This document shows positions 44,179-52,472 of a DNA stretch of 64,000 nucleotides, in pieces. Positions within the stretch are counted from its first letter, which is position 1; each line of letters opens with the position of its first letter. The notes under the pieces are model-generated. The model saw only the letters and a program-made list of their open reading frames with translations, searched no databases and was not told the origin of the DNA. The translations under genes were made by a program, and so were the position numbers. Source of the stretch: Acidobacteriota bacterium (GTDB lineage Bacteria; Actinomycetota; Acidimicrobiia; Acidimicrobiales; Microtrichaceae); NCBI GenBank assembly GCA_003577145.1, contig QEUP01000004.1, positions 185,752 to 249,751 on the forward strand, written 5' to 3'.

Positions 44179-44192
44179 TGACACACACGTCA
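44179..44192. promoter_or_regulatory. Candidate operator TGAC-N6-GTCA, site 6
   Basis: TGACACACACGTCA lies 34 nt upstream of the thiolase GTG and abuts a TACACT -10 box read on the minus strand. CC precedes it as in sites 3, 4 and 5. Binding here would cover the predicted transcription start. Confidence 0.55.
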
Positions 44193-44231
44193 GTGTAGGT
44201 TCGAGGGTCCCGCTGCATGCCAGCCGACAGG

Positions 44232-45845
44232 TCAGTGCGTGAGGCTCCCCTCACCACCGAGCAGCAAGACCGGGTGCGGCGAGTACGTCTTGTCCTCGGT
44301 GAGGTCATCGGTGATATGGACGGGCTGGCCCTGGTTCTCGTTGAGAGCGCGGATGATGAAGTAGGTGGGAACGAATCCCACCGCCAGGGGGATCAAGCCG
44401 AACAGGATGACGACCAGCCATCTCGGCAGCCGGCGGCGGCGCCGGACCGGCGAACCGGACGTAACGTAGGCAGGCATCTCGGGCTTTGACCAGGGTGAGG
44501 TGCTCGTGGCGGGCTGCACCATGGTCGGATCGACGACGGCGGCTACCGCGGCGGTGGCCGGAGCGTCGACGGGTGGGGACGGTACCGCTGGGACGGGTGC
44601 CCTCGGCTGGGCGCCCGCGCCTGCGGGGGACATCTCGCTGGTGACTTCCGCAGGTGGGTTGGCGAGGTCGACGACGGGCACTTGCGGCGGGGTGGGCCGC
44701 TCGACCTCGGGCGCACGATGGCCGTTGCCTGCTACAGCGTGGGGGGCGTGAAGGCGCTCGACCGATCCCTCGTCGAGATCTCCCGGTACGCCAGCACCGG
44801 CTATCGCTGCACCGAGCGCAACCGCGTGCTTGGGATGAGCGTCGACAGCCACCGGTCGGCCGATCTCGGCGCTCAGCATCTGTGAGATCAACGGAACCCG
44901 CGATGATCCACCGACGAGCAGCACCGCGCTGACCTCCTCGGGGGTCACACCTGCGGATCGCAGCGCCCGGCGCAAAGCGACGATGGTCTCCGCCAGCGCC
45001 GGCCGGATCTTGTCCTCGAACTCGGGCCTGGTCAGTCGTACCTCACGTTGGACCCCGGGCAGGACAACCGGAATGGCCACGTCGGTGTCGACCGACAGTG
45101 CCTCCTTGGCCTCGGTGCAGTCGCTTCGCAGCCGCGCGACGGCGGCAACCGTCGCCGGGTTCTCGGGGTCGATGTCGGCCCAGGCCGACCCGAGCGTCTC
45201 GGTGACATGAGCGAAGACCGCCACGTCGAAGTCGATCCCACCGAGCCTCTCGATGCCCTCCGGAGGACCCAGGAACTCGAAGCCCAACGGGATCTTGCGG
45301 AGAACCGACGAATCGAAGGTGCCGCCACCGAGGTCGTACACCGCCACGATCGCACCGGGTTCGACTCGTTCCTGTGCCGCGTAGAAGACCGCGGCCGCCT
45401 CCGGTTCGGTCAGGAGCCGGACCGCGTCGAGATCGGCGTGCCTGACTGCCTGCTGCAGCAGGTCGAGCTTGTAGTCGCCCCAGTTGGCCGGATGGGTGAC
45501 GGTGATGCCGTCGGGGCCGCTTCCCTCGCGCGTCGAGACGTGATCGACGACCCACTCCAGCAGCTTGGCGGTGAGAACCTCGGCAGAGTACGGGGTGCCG
45601 CCGAGCATGATCGGCGTGGGGTCGCCCATACGTCGCTTGAACTCGCGGGCGACCCGCTCGGGCTCGCTCAGGGCCCGACGGTTGGCCGGATCACCGGTCA
45701 AGATCGTGTCGTCGGACTTCAAGAAGATGACCGACGGGATCGTCGGCGCCCGATTCCCCAGGGAGCAGATCTCCACCTGAGCGTCCCGATGCACCGCGGC
45801 AGCCGTGTAGGTCGTGCCGATGTCGATCCCGAGGTGGTAGGTCAT
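44232..45845 (-). CDS. Membrane-anchored Hsp70-type ATPase without substrate-binding domain
   Basis: The 537 aa product has an N-terminal actin-like ATPase of Hsp70 type: GIDIGTTYTA (6-15), DLGGGTFDSSV near 170 and LVGGSSRVPLI near 325. The DnaK peptide-binding beta domain and lid are replaced by a Pro/Ala/Val-rich linker (about 375-460), a basic patch (RRRRRLPR) and one membrane helix near 475-497. A short extracellular tail follows. The ATG at 45845 begins MTYHLGIDIG; upstream in-frame sequence looks non-coding. It may couple cytoplasmic ATP hydrolysis to an envelope process; no partner is certain. Confidence 0.82.
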   Translation of the reverse strand: MTYHLGIDIGTTYTAAAVHRDAQVEICSLGNRAPTIPSVIFLKSDDTILTGDPANRRALSEPERVAREFKRRMGDPTPIMLGGTPYSAEVLTAKLLEWVVDHVSTREGSGPDGITVTHPANWGDYKLDLLQQAVRHADLDAVRLLTEPEAAAVFYAAQERVEPGAIVAVYDLGGGTFDSSVLRKIPLGFEFLGPPEGIERLGGIDFDVAVFAHVTETLGSAWADIDPENPATVAAVARLRSDCTEAKEALSVDTDVAIPVVLPGVQREVRLTRPEFEDKIRPALAETIVALRRALRSAGVTPEEVSAVLLVGGSSRVPLISQMLSAEIGRPVAVDAHPKHAVALGAAIAGAGVPGDLDEGSVERLHAPHAVAGNGHRAPEVERPTPPQVPVVDLANPPAEVTSEMSPAGAGAQPRAPVPAVPSPPVDAPATAAVAAVVDPTMVQPATSTSPWSKPEMPAYVTSGSPVRRRRRLPRWLVVILFGLIPLAVGFVPTYFIIRALNENQGQPVHITDDLTEDKTYSPHPVLLLGGEGSLTH

Positions 45846-46072
45846 CGCTGCTGTCCGTGAGGGAGATGCCCTTGCCCGGCAAGCGCAGCCTAGCGCCACC
45901 CGACGCCTCCTCCTCTCGCCCCGGCAACTGATCAGAGGGCCGTAGGAGCACCGGCGGCAGTTCCCGGAGACCTTCGGTGGATCCACACGCATCGCGCACC
46001 GACACCGCTGCACCGGACCACTCCTCTGGGGCGGTAGGGTCGAGTCTGCTCCACGACGCGCGAGGAACGGCG

Positions 46073-46759
46073 ATGCCCGGAAATGATCGGCCCATTCTGA
46101 TCGTCCCGTCGGTCCTACCGGCCGACTTCGCGCGCCTCGGGGAGGACTGCGTATCCCTCGAGAAGGCCGGTGTCGACCGGATCCAATGGGACGTCATGGA
46201 CGGTCACTTCGTGCCCAACATGACCTTCGGGCCCGATGTCGTCGCCGCTATCAGACCTCATGTGACGCTGCCGTTCGAAGCGCACCTGATGATCGACAAC
46301 CCCGACCTTTACGCCAAGCAGTTCGTCGACGCGGGTTGCCAGCGACTGATCGTCCATGCCGAGTCCACCCGGCACCTGCACCGCAGCGTCGGCCACGTCC
46401 TGGACCTGGGCGCCGCCGCGGCTGTGGCCATCAACCCGGCCACCCCGCCCGACGCGGTGCGCTACGTACTCGACATGGTCGACATGGTCCTGGTGATGAC
46501 CGTCAATCCGGGTTTCGGTGGCCAGGGCTATCTGGCGACCATGGAGCCCAAGATCACCGCTGTCCGGGAGATGATCGTGCGGGGTGGATACGACATCGAC
46601 ATCGAGGTCGACGGGGGGGTCCACGAGAGCACGGCGGCGGGCGCCGTGCGGTCGGGCGCGAACGTCCTCGTCGCGGGGACCGGGCTGTTCACCGACTCCG
46701 AAGGCCTCGAACACGCGGTCACCGCCTTGCGCGCCAGAGGCGAGTCCGCGCGGGTCTGA
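46073..46759 (+). CDS. rpe: Ribulose-phosphate 3-epimerase
   Basis: The 228 aa product is a TIM barrel of normal length for Rpe (about 225). It has PSVLPADFARLG at the start, MDGHFVPNMTFG with metal Asp and His, TVNPGFGGQGY for phosphate binding, and the C-terminal VDGGV. It interconverts ribulose 5-phosphate and xylulose 5-phosphate in the pentose phosphate pathway. The ATG follows AGGAACGG, a weak ribosome site. A small lipoprotein gene begins 3 nt after its stop. Confidence 0.93.
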   Translation: MPGNDRPILIVPSVLPADFARLGEDCVSLEKAGVDRIQWDVMDGHFVPNMTFGPDVVAAIRPHVTLPFEAHLMIDNPDLYAKQFVDAGCQRLIVHAESTRHLHRSVGHVLDLGAAAAVAINPATPPDAVRYVLDMVDMVLVMTVNPGFGGQGYLATMEPKITAVREMIVRGGYDIDIEVDGGVHESTAAGAVRSGANVLVAGTGLFTDSEGLEHAVTALRARGESARV

Positions 46760-46762
46760 CTG

Positions 46763-47161
46763 GTGGCAGTACTGCGGCACCGGGGTATGACTCTGCTCCT
46801 GACGTGCGCAATTGCGCTATTCGGTTGTGCTGACGAGACGGCGCAGTTCTGCTCGGCCTACGAGGACCACTCACCACTCGAGTCGCTGTTCGGGGCAATC
46901 GACGCCCAGGATGCCGAGGCGATCGAGGACTCGCTCGCCGAGCTAGGCGAGCTGCGCGAGAAGGCGCCGCCCGAGATCGCCGACGAGGTCGATGTGGTGC
47001 TGGAGACCTTCGCCGACACGGTCTGGATCGCCTCCGGCGCGTCCCCACCCGAGTCGACCACGATCGATCTCGACGCCGTCAACCGCGCGCTGGCCACGGT
47101 GAGCGGTCCCGGCGCCGCGATCGAGGACTACGTGGTGAAGAACTGCACCGATGGCCGCTGA
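46763..47161 (+). CDS. Small secreted lipoprotein of unknown function
   Basis: The 132 aa product has a short signal with lipobox ALFGC (Cys near residue 23). A mature helical, acidic domain follows, with two further cysteines (QFCSAYED and KNCTDGR) that could form one disulfide. The GTG at 46763 sits 3 nt after rpe. An internal ATG at 46787 (MTLLLTCAIALFGC) would still give a complete signal and may be the true start. No family is recognised. Confidence 0.65.
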   Translation: MAVLRHRGMTLLLTCAIALFGCADETAQFCSAYEDHSPLESLFGAIDAQDAEAIEDSLAELGELREKAPPEIADEVDVVLETFADTVWIASGASPPESTTIDLDAVNRALATVSGPGAAIEDYVVKNCTDGR

Positions 47162-47224
47162 CCATCACGGCGTGACTCGGACTGACCACTCTCGATGAGC
47201 AGCGGTCGAGGGTGCTTGTAGCCC

Positions 47225-47271
47225 GGGCCCGTTCTTGCTAAGCCAATCAGCGAGAACGCGCGGGCGGGCCC
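47225..47271. terminator. Long hairpin between two lipoprotein genes
   Basis: GGGCCC plus GTTCTTGCT pairs with AGCGAGAAC (one G-T) and GGGCCC around a 9 nt loop, with an unpaired GCGCGGGC on the 3' side. It lies 64 nt after one gene and 22 nt before the next. It may terminate the first or fold in the leader of the second. There is no U-tract. Confidence 0.35.
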
Positions 47272-47292
47272 ACCGAGGCCCAGGAGAGAACC

Positions 47293-47784
47293 TTGAACCA
47301 AGCGACGGTGGAACGCTTCGGACCTGCAGGGACGCGTTGTCGGGCCACCTCCCGCTCACGCGGCTCCCGCCCCGTCAGGCTCGTCGCGCTCTTCGGCGCG
47401 GCCGTGCTGGTGCTGGTGTCGTGTGTGATGAACGCCCACTCGATCGAGTCGGGCTTTCTGTTGCAGCTCGAGCGCCAGCACCGCGGGATCCCCATACTCA
47501 GGCTCGACGAGGACCTGAACGTCAAGGCGCAGGCGCACGCCGAATGGATGGCGACGACCCAACAGCTCACCCACTCCAACCTCAGCGCCGGCGTGCCGGG
47601 CGGGTGGCGTTACCTCGCCGAGAACGTCGGCAGGGGATACTCCATCGGGTCGATACATGACGCGCTCGTGTTGTCGTCGAGCCACTTCGCCCACATGATC
47701 GATCGCAGGTTCAGCGCCTTCGGGGTCGGCGCGGCCAAGGGGACCGATGGGAGGTACTACGTCGTCCAGGTGTTCATGGGCTGA
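47293..47784 (+). CDS. CAP-domain (SCP/PR1-like) secreted protein, probable lipoprotein
   Basis: The 163 aa product has a basic N terminus, a hydrophobic stretch (LVALFGAAVLVLVSC) ending in a lipobox-like cysteine, and a compact CAP domain. The CAP segments are LDEDLNVKAQAHAEWMA, LTHSN, AENVGRGYS and SSHFAHMID. The His/Glu set of the CAP cavity is present. TTG start at 47293 with AGGAG 6 nt upstream. Bacterial CAP proteins are envelope-associated and often of unknown activity. Length is near the minimum for the domain. Confidence 0.82.
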   Translation: MNQATVERFGPAGTRCRATSRSRGSRPVRLVALFGAAVLVLVSCVMNAHSIESGFLLQLERQHRGIPILRLDEDLNVKAQAHAEWMATTQQLTHSNLSAGVPGGWRYLAENVGRGYSIGSIHDALVLSSSHFAHMIDRRFSAFGVGAAKGTDGRYYVVQVFMG

Positions 47785-47815
47785 GGCCCTCCACGGCCCG
47801 ACACGCTCGTGCAGC

Positions 47816-48424
47816 TCAGCGCATCTCGCCGCGCTTGACGATGACGTGATCGATGATCCCGTAGTCCTTGGCCTCCTCCGCGGTGAACCAACGATCCCGG
47901 TCGCTGTCGGCTATGACCTGCTCCACGTCCTGGCCCGTGTGATGAGCGATGCGTTCGGCCATGAGACGCTTCGTGTAGGCCATCTGCTCGGCTTGGATGG
48001 CTATGTCCGAGGCCTGGCCCTGAACGCCGCCCATGGGCTGGTGCATCATGATCCGGGCATGCGGGAGGGCATATCGCTTGCCTGCCGCCCCGGCACACAG
48101 CAGGAACTGCCCCATCGACGCCCCCAGGCCCATGCAGATGGTGCCCACGTCGGGGTTCACGAACTGCATGGTGTCGTAGATGGCCATACCCGCAGTGACG
48201 GACCCACCTGGTGAGTTGATGTACAGCCAGATGTCCTTCTCTTTGTCCTGGCCCTCCAGGTAGAGCATCTGGGCGGTGATGTAGTTGGCGAGGTCGTCGG
48301 AGACCTCGGTACCGAGGAACACGATGCGGTCCTTGAGAAGTCGGTGGTACATGTCCACCGAAGGGTCGAGCACGGTGGGCGCCTGGGCGAGTGGGTCAGG
48401 AGCGCGGAGGTGGGGTTCGGACAT
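47816..48424 (-). CDS. clpP: ATP-dependent Clp protease proteolytic subunit
   Basis: The 202 aa product has the Ser/His/Asp triad in [15 protein letters not shown] and [24 protein letters not shown] and [19 protein letters not shown] are the standard ClpP core. The ATG at 48424 follows GAGGAG; a start at 48445 is less likely. No clpX, trigger factor or second clpP is adjacent, so this is probably one of several paralogues with partners elsewhere. The neighbouring upstream gene encodes an acidic C39-like protease. Confidence 0.94.
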   Translation of the reverse strand: MSEPHLRAPDPLAQAPTVLDPSVDMYHRLLKDRIVFLGTEVSDDLANYITAQMLYLEGQDKEKDIWLYINSPGGSVTAGMAIYDTMQFVNPDVGTICMGLGASMGQFLLCAGAAGKRYALPHARIMMHQPMGGVQGQASDIAIQAEQMAYTKRLMAERIAHHTGQDVEQVIADSDRDRWFTAEEAKDYGIIDHVIVKRGEMR

Positions 48425-48529
48425 CGGGTCTCCTCGATAGTGCATCAGGCAGCGTAGACGACCTCACCTGGAGGCTAACGCCGCCGGCGGTGCTTCGTGC
48501 ACCTCGCCCGGCTGCCGTGAAAACCCGGC

Positions 48530-49636
48530 TCAGAACGGTGAGCTGTCGTGCTTCTGGCGAGCAGCCGTGGCCAGCGTGGCGCTCGCCACGACGAAGGAGA
48601 CGGGCAGGATGACCATCCCGATCGGGGCGAGGTGGCCACCGAGTCCCCCCAGGTCGGCGTCGGCCGCCGCCGGATCGAGCGGGAGGCCCTCGACGGTGTC
48701 AAGACCGGTCGGATCGGCCACGTCAGTGGGGTCCGGGCCCGGGGTCGGGTCGGCTGTGACCACCATCTCGTTGCCGGTGTCCTCCCACGCGCCGAGGAAG
48801 GTCTCCAACGGAACCTCCATGCCGGCGCCGACGTCGGCGGGGACGCCGGGGTCGTTGAGGTAGACGACACCGTCGTCGGCGTCGATGGCCGTTATGACCG
48901 CGGCGTGCGGGAGCTCGTTGCCCGGGTCGTAGGTCTGCCCGTCGTCGTACCAGATCTCCGACGCGTCCACCGAGACGATGATGTTGTGACCCTCGTCGAG
49001 GTATCCGGTGAGGTCGTCGAGCTCGCCGAACTCGACATCTGCATCGATCCCGAAGTGGGCGAGCAGCTCAACCGTTCCGTAGGCGGTCATGCCGATCCAG
49101 GCACCCGGCTCCCCGTAGAGGAGGTCGAGGTCCGTGGCCGCGTCGACTGCGGTGTCCTCGCTGACCTCCGACCCCGTCATCTCCGACACGATCATGGCGA
49201 CCGAGGTCGGCACGCAGAACCCGTTCTCGCTCTGGGCCTGCGCCCACTCGAGCTCCATCTCACCGTGGAGATCGTCGTCTTGGGCACCCTGCACGAACTC
49301 GAAGAAGGAGCGGGCCGGTCCGGGGAGGTCGAATGCGGTGGCGGTGGATCCGGCGACCACGCCCTCCGCCGCTTCCGGCAGCTCGCCGTCCGCGTCGTCG
49401 AGGACGTCGTCGTGTAGGACATCGTCGTCGAGGGTGTCCAGGTCAGCAGGGCCTGTCAGCACGTCGTCGATCGCGTCAGCCACGTCCTCGACGCCGTCCA
49501 TGGCGCCCGAGAGCAGATCGTCCTGGGTGGAGCCGCCAAGCGACGCGTCAGCAGCGAGGTCGCCCGGCGCATCGGTGTCGTCGAGTTGCTGGAATGGCTG
49601 GTCGTCAGGATCGTCGAAGCCGAAGTCGCTGTCCAT
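48530..49636 (-). CDS. Acidic protein with C39-like cysteine peptidase domain and C-terminal membrane helix
   Basis: The 368 aa product starts with a disordered Asp-rich region (1-140; DDPDDQPFQQLDD, DTLDDDVLHDDVLDDADG). A papain-like C39 domain (about 145-300) follows, with the Cys in NGFCVPTSVAM, His in LPHAAVITAID and Asp in NDPG. The tail is acidic and Thr/Pro-rich, with one hydrophobic helix near 340-360. No N-terminal signal is seen, so topology is uncertain. It lies 9 nt after the acidic gene at 49646 and is probably in the same operon. The substrate may be its neighbour; this is inference. Confidence 0.75.
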   Translation of the reverse strand: MDSDFGFDDPDDQPFQQLDDTDAPGDLAADASLGGSTQDDLLSGAMDGVEDVADAIDDVLTGPADLDTLDDDVLHDDVLDDADGELPEAAEGVVAGSTATAFDLPGPARSFFEFVQGAQDDDLHGEMELEWAQAQSENGFCVPTSVAMIVSEMTGSEVSEDTAVDAATDLDLLYGEPGAWIGMTAYGTVELLAHFGIDADVEFGELDDLTGYLDEGHNIIVSVDASEIWYDDGQTYDPGNELPHAAVITAIDADDGVVYLNDPGVPADVGAGMEVPLETFLGAWEDTGNEMVVTADPTPGPDPTDVADPTGLDTVEGLPLDPAAADADLGGLGGHLAPIGMVILPVSFVVASATLATAARQKHDSSPF

Positions 49637-49645
49637 GGCTCGGGC

Positions 49646-50218
49646 TCAACCGTCGAGATCGAGGCCCTCGTGGTAGTCGAGGTCGCCCTGGAGGAGGTCC
49701 AAGGCGTCGTCCATATCGACGTCGGTTTCGCTGAAGTCGGCCTCGTCCTCGTTGAACAGGTCGTCGCTGCCGTCGAAGGCGCTGACCGAGTCCATGCCGG
49801 CGATCCCCGCAGAATCGTAGTCGTCGAGGCCGGTTTCAACGTCGAACGGCGAGTCGTCGTCGCTGTCGTCGGCGGTCTCGGCTGGTCCGGACTGGTCCTC
49901 CTCGTCATCAGAGGTCGAGTCAGCAACTCGATCCTCGTAATCGCCGGAGAGGTCGCCGGCACCGAACTCAACGAACTCATCGTCGTCGGGCTCGACTTGA
50001 AACGGGGCGTCTGTGGGGATGATGACCGCGTCGACCTGCGGCGCCTGAGGGTCTACCGCGAAGTCGAGCATGCCGTCCCAGGTGGTGTCGTCGATCTCGG
50101 GCTCCTCCGCCTGCAGGAGAGCCTGGAGGTTCTGGAACTTCCCGGGGTCGAGCGCCTTCTCGGGGTCGACATCGGCATACTGGTCCATGTCGACGTAGGA
50201 GTTCACCTCGTCGCTCAT
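49646..50218 (-). CDS. Small hyperacidic protein
   Basis: The 190 aa product is very rich in Asp and Glu. It has a partly ordered N-terminal part (KALDPGKFQNLQALL, TTWDGMLDFAVDP) and a low-complexity acidic tail (DDEEDQSG, DDSDDDSPFDVE). It has no cysteines, signal or membrane helix. ATG at 50218 with GGAGG 6 nt upstream. It lies 9 nt before the C39-like gene and is divergent from the ECF sigma gene, 141 nt away. No family is recognised. Together with 41236 and 48530 it forms a group of acidic proteins. Confidence 0.75.
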   Translation of the reverse strand: MSDEVNSYVDMDQYADVDPEKALDPGKFQNLQALLQAEEPEIDDTTWDGMLDFAVDPQAPQVDAVIIPTDAPFQVEPDDDEFVEFGAGDLSGDYEDRVADSTSDDEEDQSGPAETADDSDDDSPFDVETGLDDYDSAGIAGMDSVSAFDGSDDLFNEDEADFSETDVDMDDALDLLQGDLDYHEGLDLDG

Positions 50219-50359
50219 AGATCCTCCATTCGGGTGGCTACACGGGTTCGATACCGCAACCCTCGCGTTTGTTCCCGGAATCCTGCAGACTACCGGGTGG
50301 CGCCCCGACACAGGCCCCAGAAGTAGGATCGCCGGCGTCTCCGACTGATCCACCTGCTG

Positions 50360-50908
50360 ATGGTTGAACGACGCGTCTACCGCCACACCGACGAGGACCA
50401 ACTGATCGCCTGGGCCCAGGACGGTGACGAACGGGCTTTTCGCGCTCTGATCGAGCCCTACCGGCCGATGCTGCAGTCGGTCTGTGGGCGGATCGCCGGC
50501 AGCCGCAGCGAGACCGAGGACGCCATCCAGGTCGCTCTGCTGGCCGTGTGGCAGAACATCGCTCGGTTCGAACACCGTTCGAAGTTCTCGACTTGGCTGT
50601 TCCGGGTGTGCCACAACGCCGCTCTGGGGGTAGTCCGCAAACGGGTTCCGGAACCTGCCGGCGACGAGTACCACGAGCCGCTGAGCAGCACCACGACGCC
50701 CGACGCAAAGGTCTCCGACGTCGACGCGGTCCGCTGGGCCCTGAACAAGATCCCGCCCGACTTCCGGGCGGCTCTGGTGCTACGCGAATACGCCCAGATG
50801 AGCTACAGCGAGATCGCCGAGACCCAGGGCATCAAGGTGGAGACGGTCAAGACCCGCATCGCCCGGGCGCGCCGGGCACTGGCCGACCTGCTGGCTGACC
50901 GGATCTGA
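50360..50908 (+). CDS. ECF-type RNA polymerase sigma factor
   Basis: The 182 aa product has sigma region 2 (about 20-85, QDGDERAFRALIEPY, TEDAIQVALLAVWQNI, FSTWLFRVCHN) and region 4 (about 125-178, LREYAQMSYSEIAETQG and VKTRIARARRALADLL). No anti-sigma gene follows; the next plus-strand feature is a tRNA. The divergent acidic operon (50218-48530) is a natural candidate target, since ECF factors often neighbour what they control. The ATG at 50360 lacks a good ribosome site. Confidence 0.9.
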   Translation: MVERRVYRHTDEDQLIAWAQDGDERAFRALIEPYRPMLQSVCGRIAGSRSETEDAIQVALLAVWQNIARFEHRSKFSTWLFRVCHNAALGVVRKRVPEPAGDEYHEPLSSTTTPDAKVSDVDAVRWALNKIPPDFRAALVLREYAQMSYSEIAETQGIKVETVKTRIARARRALADLLADRI

Positions 50909-51022
50909 CGACCGGAATACGGACCCTGCTACATCGCCTCCTTCAACGCTTCGTCCGGGGAATGGCCCGGGCGTCAGGTTCACATGGGCCACCAACACGA
51001 CCGGCCGAACCGGCGGCTCTGG

Positions 51023-52171
51023 TCAGTCGTCGTCGTGCAGGGTGAGGATCCAGGCGGCCATACCTGGAAACGCAAAGCGCAGCTCACGGCCGTAGGCATA
51101 CAAGGTCCCCTGCTGAAGCAGCCGGGACCTCAGATAGGACAGCTCTTTGGCACTGACACCGAGGCGTTCGGCGACCTCACCCCCGCTGAAGCGGCCCTGT
51201 TCGTCGAACAGCCTGGCAGCTGCTCGCAGGTAGGAGCGACCACGTGCGGAGGTCTCGCCCCAGCGCGACGCGTACAGGCCGGCTCCGAGTTCCTCGTTGC
51301 CCCTCGTGACCGCCCCGAGGGCGTGTTCTCGGGTGATGCGCGTGTCGTGGCGGGCGCTTCGCCAGGCCCATGAGCCGAACACCTGAATGGCGTACGGGTA
51401 ACCGCCTGACGCGTCGACCAGCGGCTCGACGGCGTCGGAGTCCATGGGTTTGCCTGCCGCGGAGGCGGGTTCCCGCAGAGCACGTTCGGTCGCGGCGCGG
51501 TCGAGCAGGCCGAGCTCATGCCACTCGGCACGCTCCAGGTAGGTGACATGGCGTTGCCCCGCGCGCAGCGACGGCAAGCCGGCGAGGCTCACGACCAGGG
51601 GCCAGCCGTCGGGGACGTGTTGTTGCAGGGTCGCGGCCAGCTCATGCATTTCCTCGCGGGCGGTGAACTGGGCCTCGTCCACGGTGACGAGCAGGCCGCT
51701 GTGCCGGTCGGCAAGCACCTCCAGGCAATCTGCCAACGCCGTCTCCAGCGCGAAAGCAGTGGCCGTGCCGCGGCTGTCCTTCCTCGCAGCAGCAACCGTC
51801 ACGTCCACCAACCCGAGGACACCGGCCTTTGCGGTCAGCGTGTCGATGCTGAGTCGGCCGCCGGCGGGCAGCTCTCGCACCGTGTCGGTGATCATGCCCA
51901 ATCGCTCGATGAGGGGCGCCACCAGAACGCCGCTCTGGCGTACTTCGATGCTGGCGGTCGGCCATCCCAGCGCTGCGGCCTCGGCCGCGACCTCGCCGAG
52001 CAACACGGTCTTGCCGACGCCCCGGGCGCCGACGAGCACCAACGGTCGTGGGGTCACACCGGGGCGGGCGGCAGCTTCGAGCGCATCCAACGCCGCTGCT
52101 TGGACCGCCGACCTCCCAGCCAAGACGGGCGGCGCTTGATTGAACCCGGGGCGAAACGGATTCGCCTGCAT
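51023..52171 (-). CDS. AAA-type ATPase (AAA_16/Cdc6-like) with winged-helix end
   Basis: The 382 aa product has Walker A GARGVGKTVLL near residue 50 and Walker B LLVTVDEAQ near 165. The sensor region ends VVSLAGLP, and a GGYPYAIQVFG helical lid segment follows. The C terminus (about 310-370, SGGEVAERLGVSAKELSYLRSRLLQQG) is a winged helix. The layout matches single-protein AAA_16/Orc1-like ATPases often linked to plasmids or mobile DNA. The ATG lies just inside a set of CTCTAGC repeats that overlap a TAGAGT box, suggesting autoregulation. Confidence 0.82.
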   Translation of the reverse strand: MQANPFRPGFNQAPPVLAGRSAVQAAALDALEAAARPGVTPRPLVLVGARGVGKTVLLGEVAAEAAALGWPTASIEVRQSGVLVAPLIERLGMITDTVRELPAGGRLSIDTLTAKAGVLGLVDVTVAAARKDSRGTATAFALETALADCLEVLADRHSGLLVTVDEAQFTAREEMHELAATLQQHVPDGWPLVVSLAGLPSLRAGQRHVTYLERAEWHELGLLDRAATERALREPASAAGKPMDSDAVEPLVDASGGYPYAIQVFGSWAWRSARHDTRITREHALGAVTRGNEELGAGLYASRWGETSARGRSYLRAAARLFDEQGRFSGGEVAERLGVSAKELSYLRSRLLQQGTLYAYGRELRFAFPGMAAWILTLHDDD

Positions 52172-52177
52172 GGTCCG

Positions 52178-52220
52178 GTAACTCTAGCGAGCTCCCGTTA
52201 CTCTAGCTAGCTCTAGCAAG
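52178..52220. repeat. Three CTCTAGCNAG boxes in the AAA ATPase promoter
   Basis: CTCTAGCGAG (52182-ish), CTCTAGCTAG (52201) and CTCTAGCAAG (52211) follow one another. The first two belong to 17-bp direct repeats spaced by 19 bp with 15 of 17 identical bases. They end 7 nt upstream of the ATG and cover the minus-strand TAGAGT box, as expected for an operator. Confidence 0.6.
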
Positions 52221-52472
52221 ATTGGGGGGTGGGGATGCTTCGACGAGCCCCATTCCTCTGGTCCTCGTTGTTCTTGCGTTTGCTTCTCGGGAGCGATCAG
52301 TACCGGCGCTACGGGACGATCCACGGGATCGGGTACCGGCGCCGGGGTTCCCTGCAACGAGAAGGCGCCAGGCCGCAGTCGAAGGCGTTGCGTTGGAGGG
52401 CAGTTGCCCGACAGAGCCGAGTCCCGTCCCGCTCGCCGGTTCAGCGTTGCCCATGGTGCATAGTGGATGCGC
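52221..52472. other. Gap without recognisable gene
   Basis: Open frames cross this stretch on both strands, but none has a domain, a ribosome site or a believable start. The only signal is a CATAGT box at 52459-52464, 8 nt before the tRNA, which may be its -10. Confidence 0.5.
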
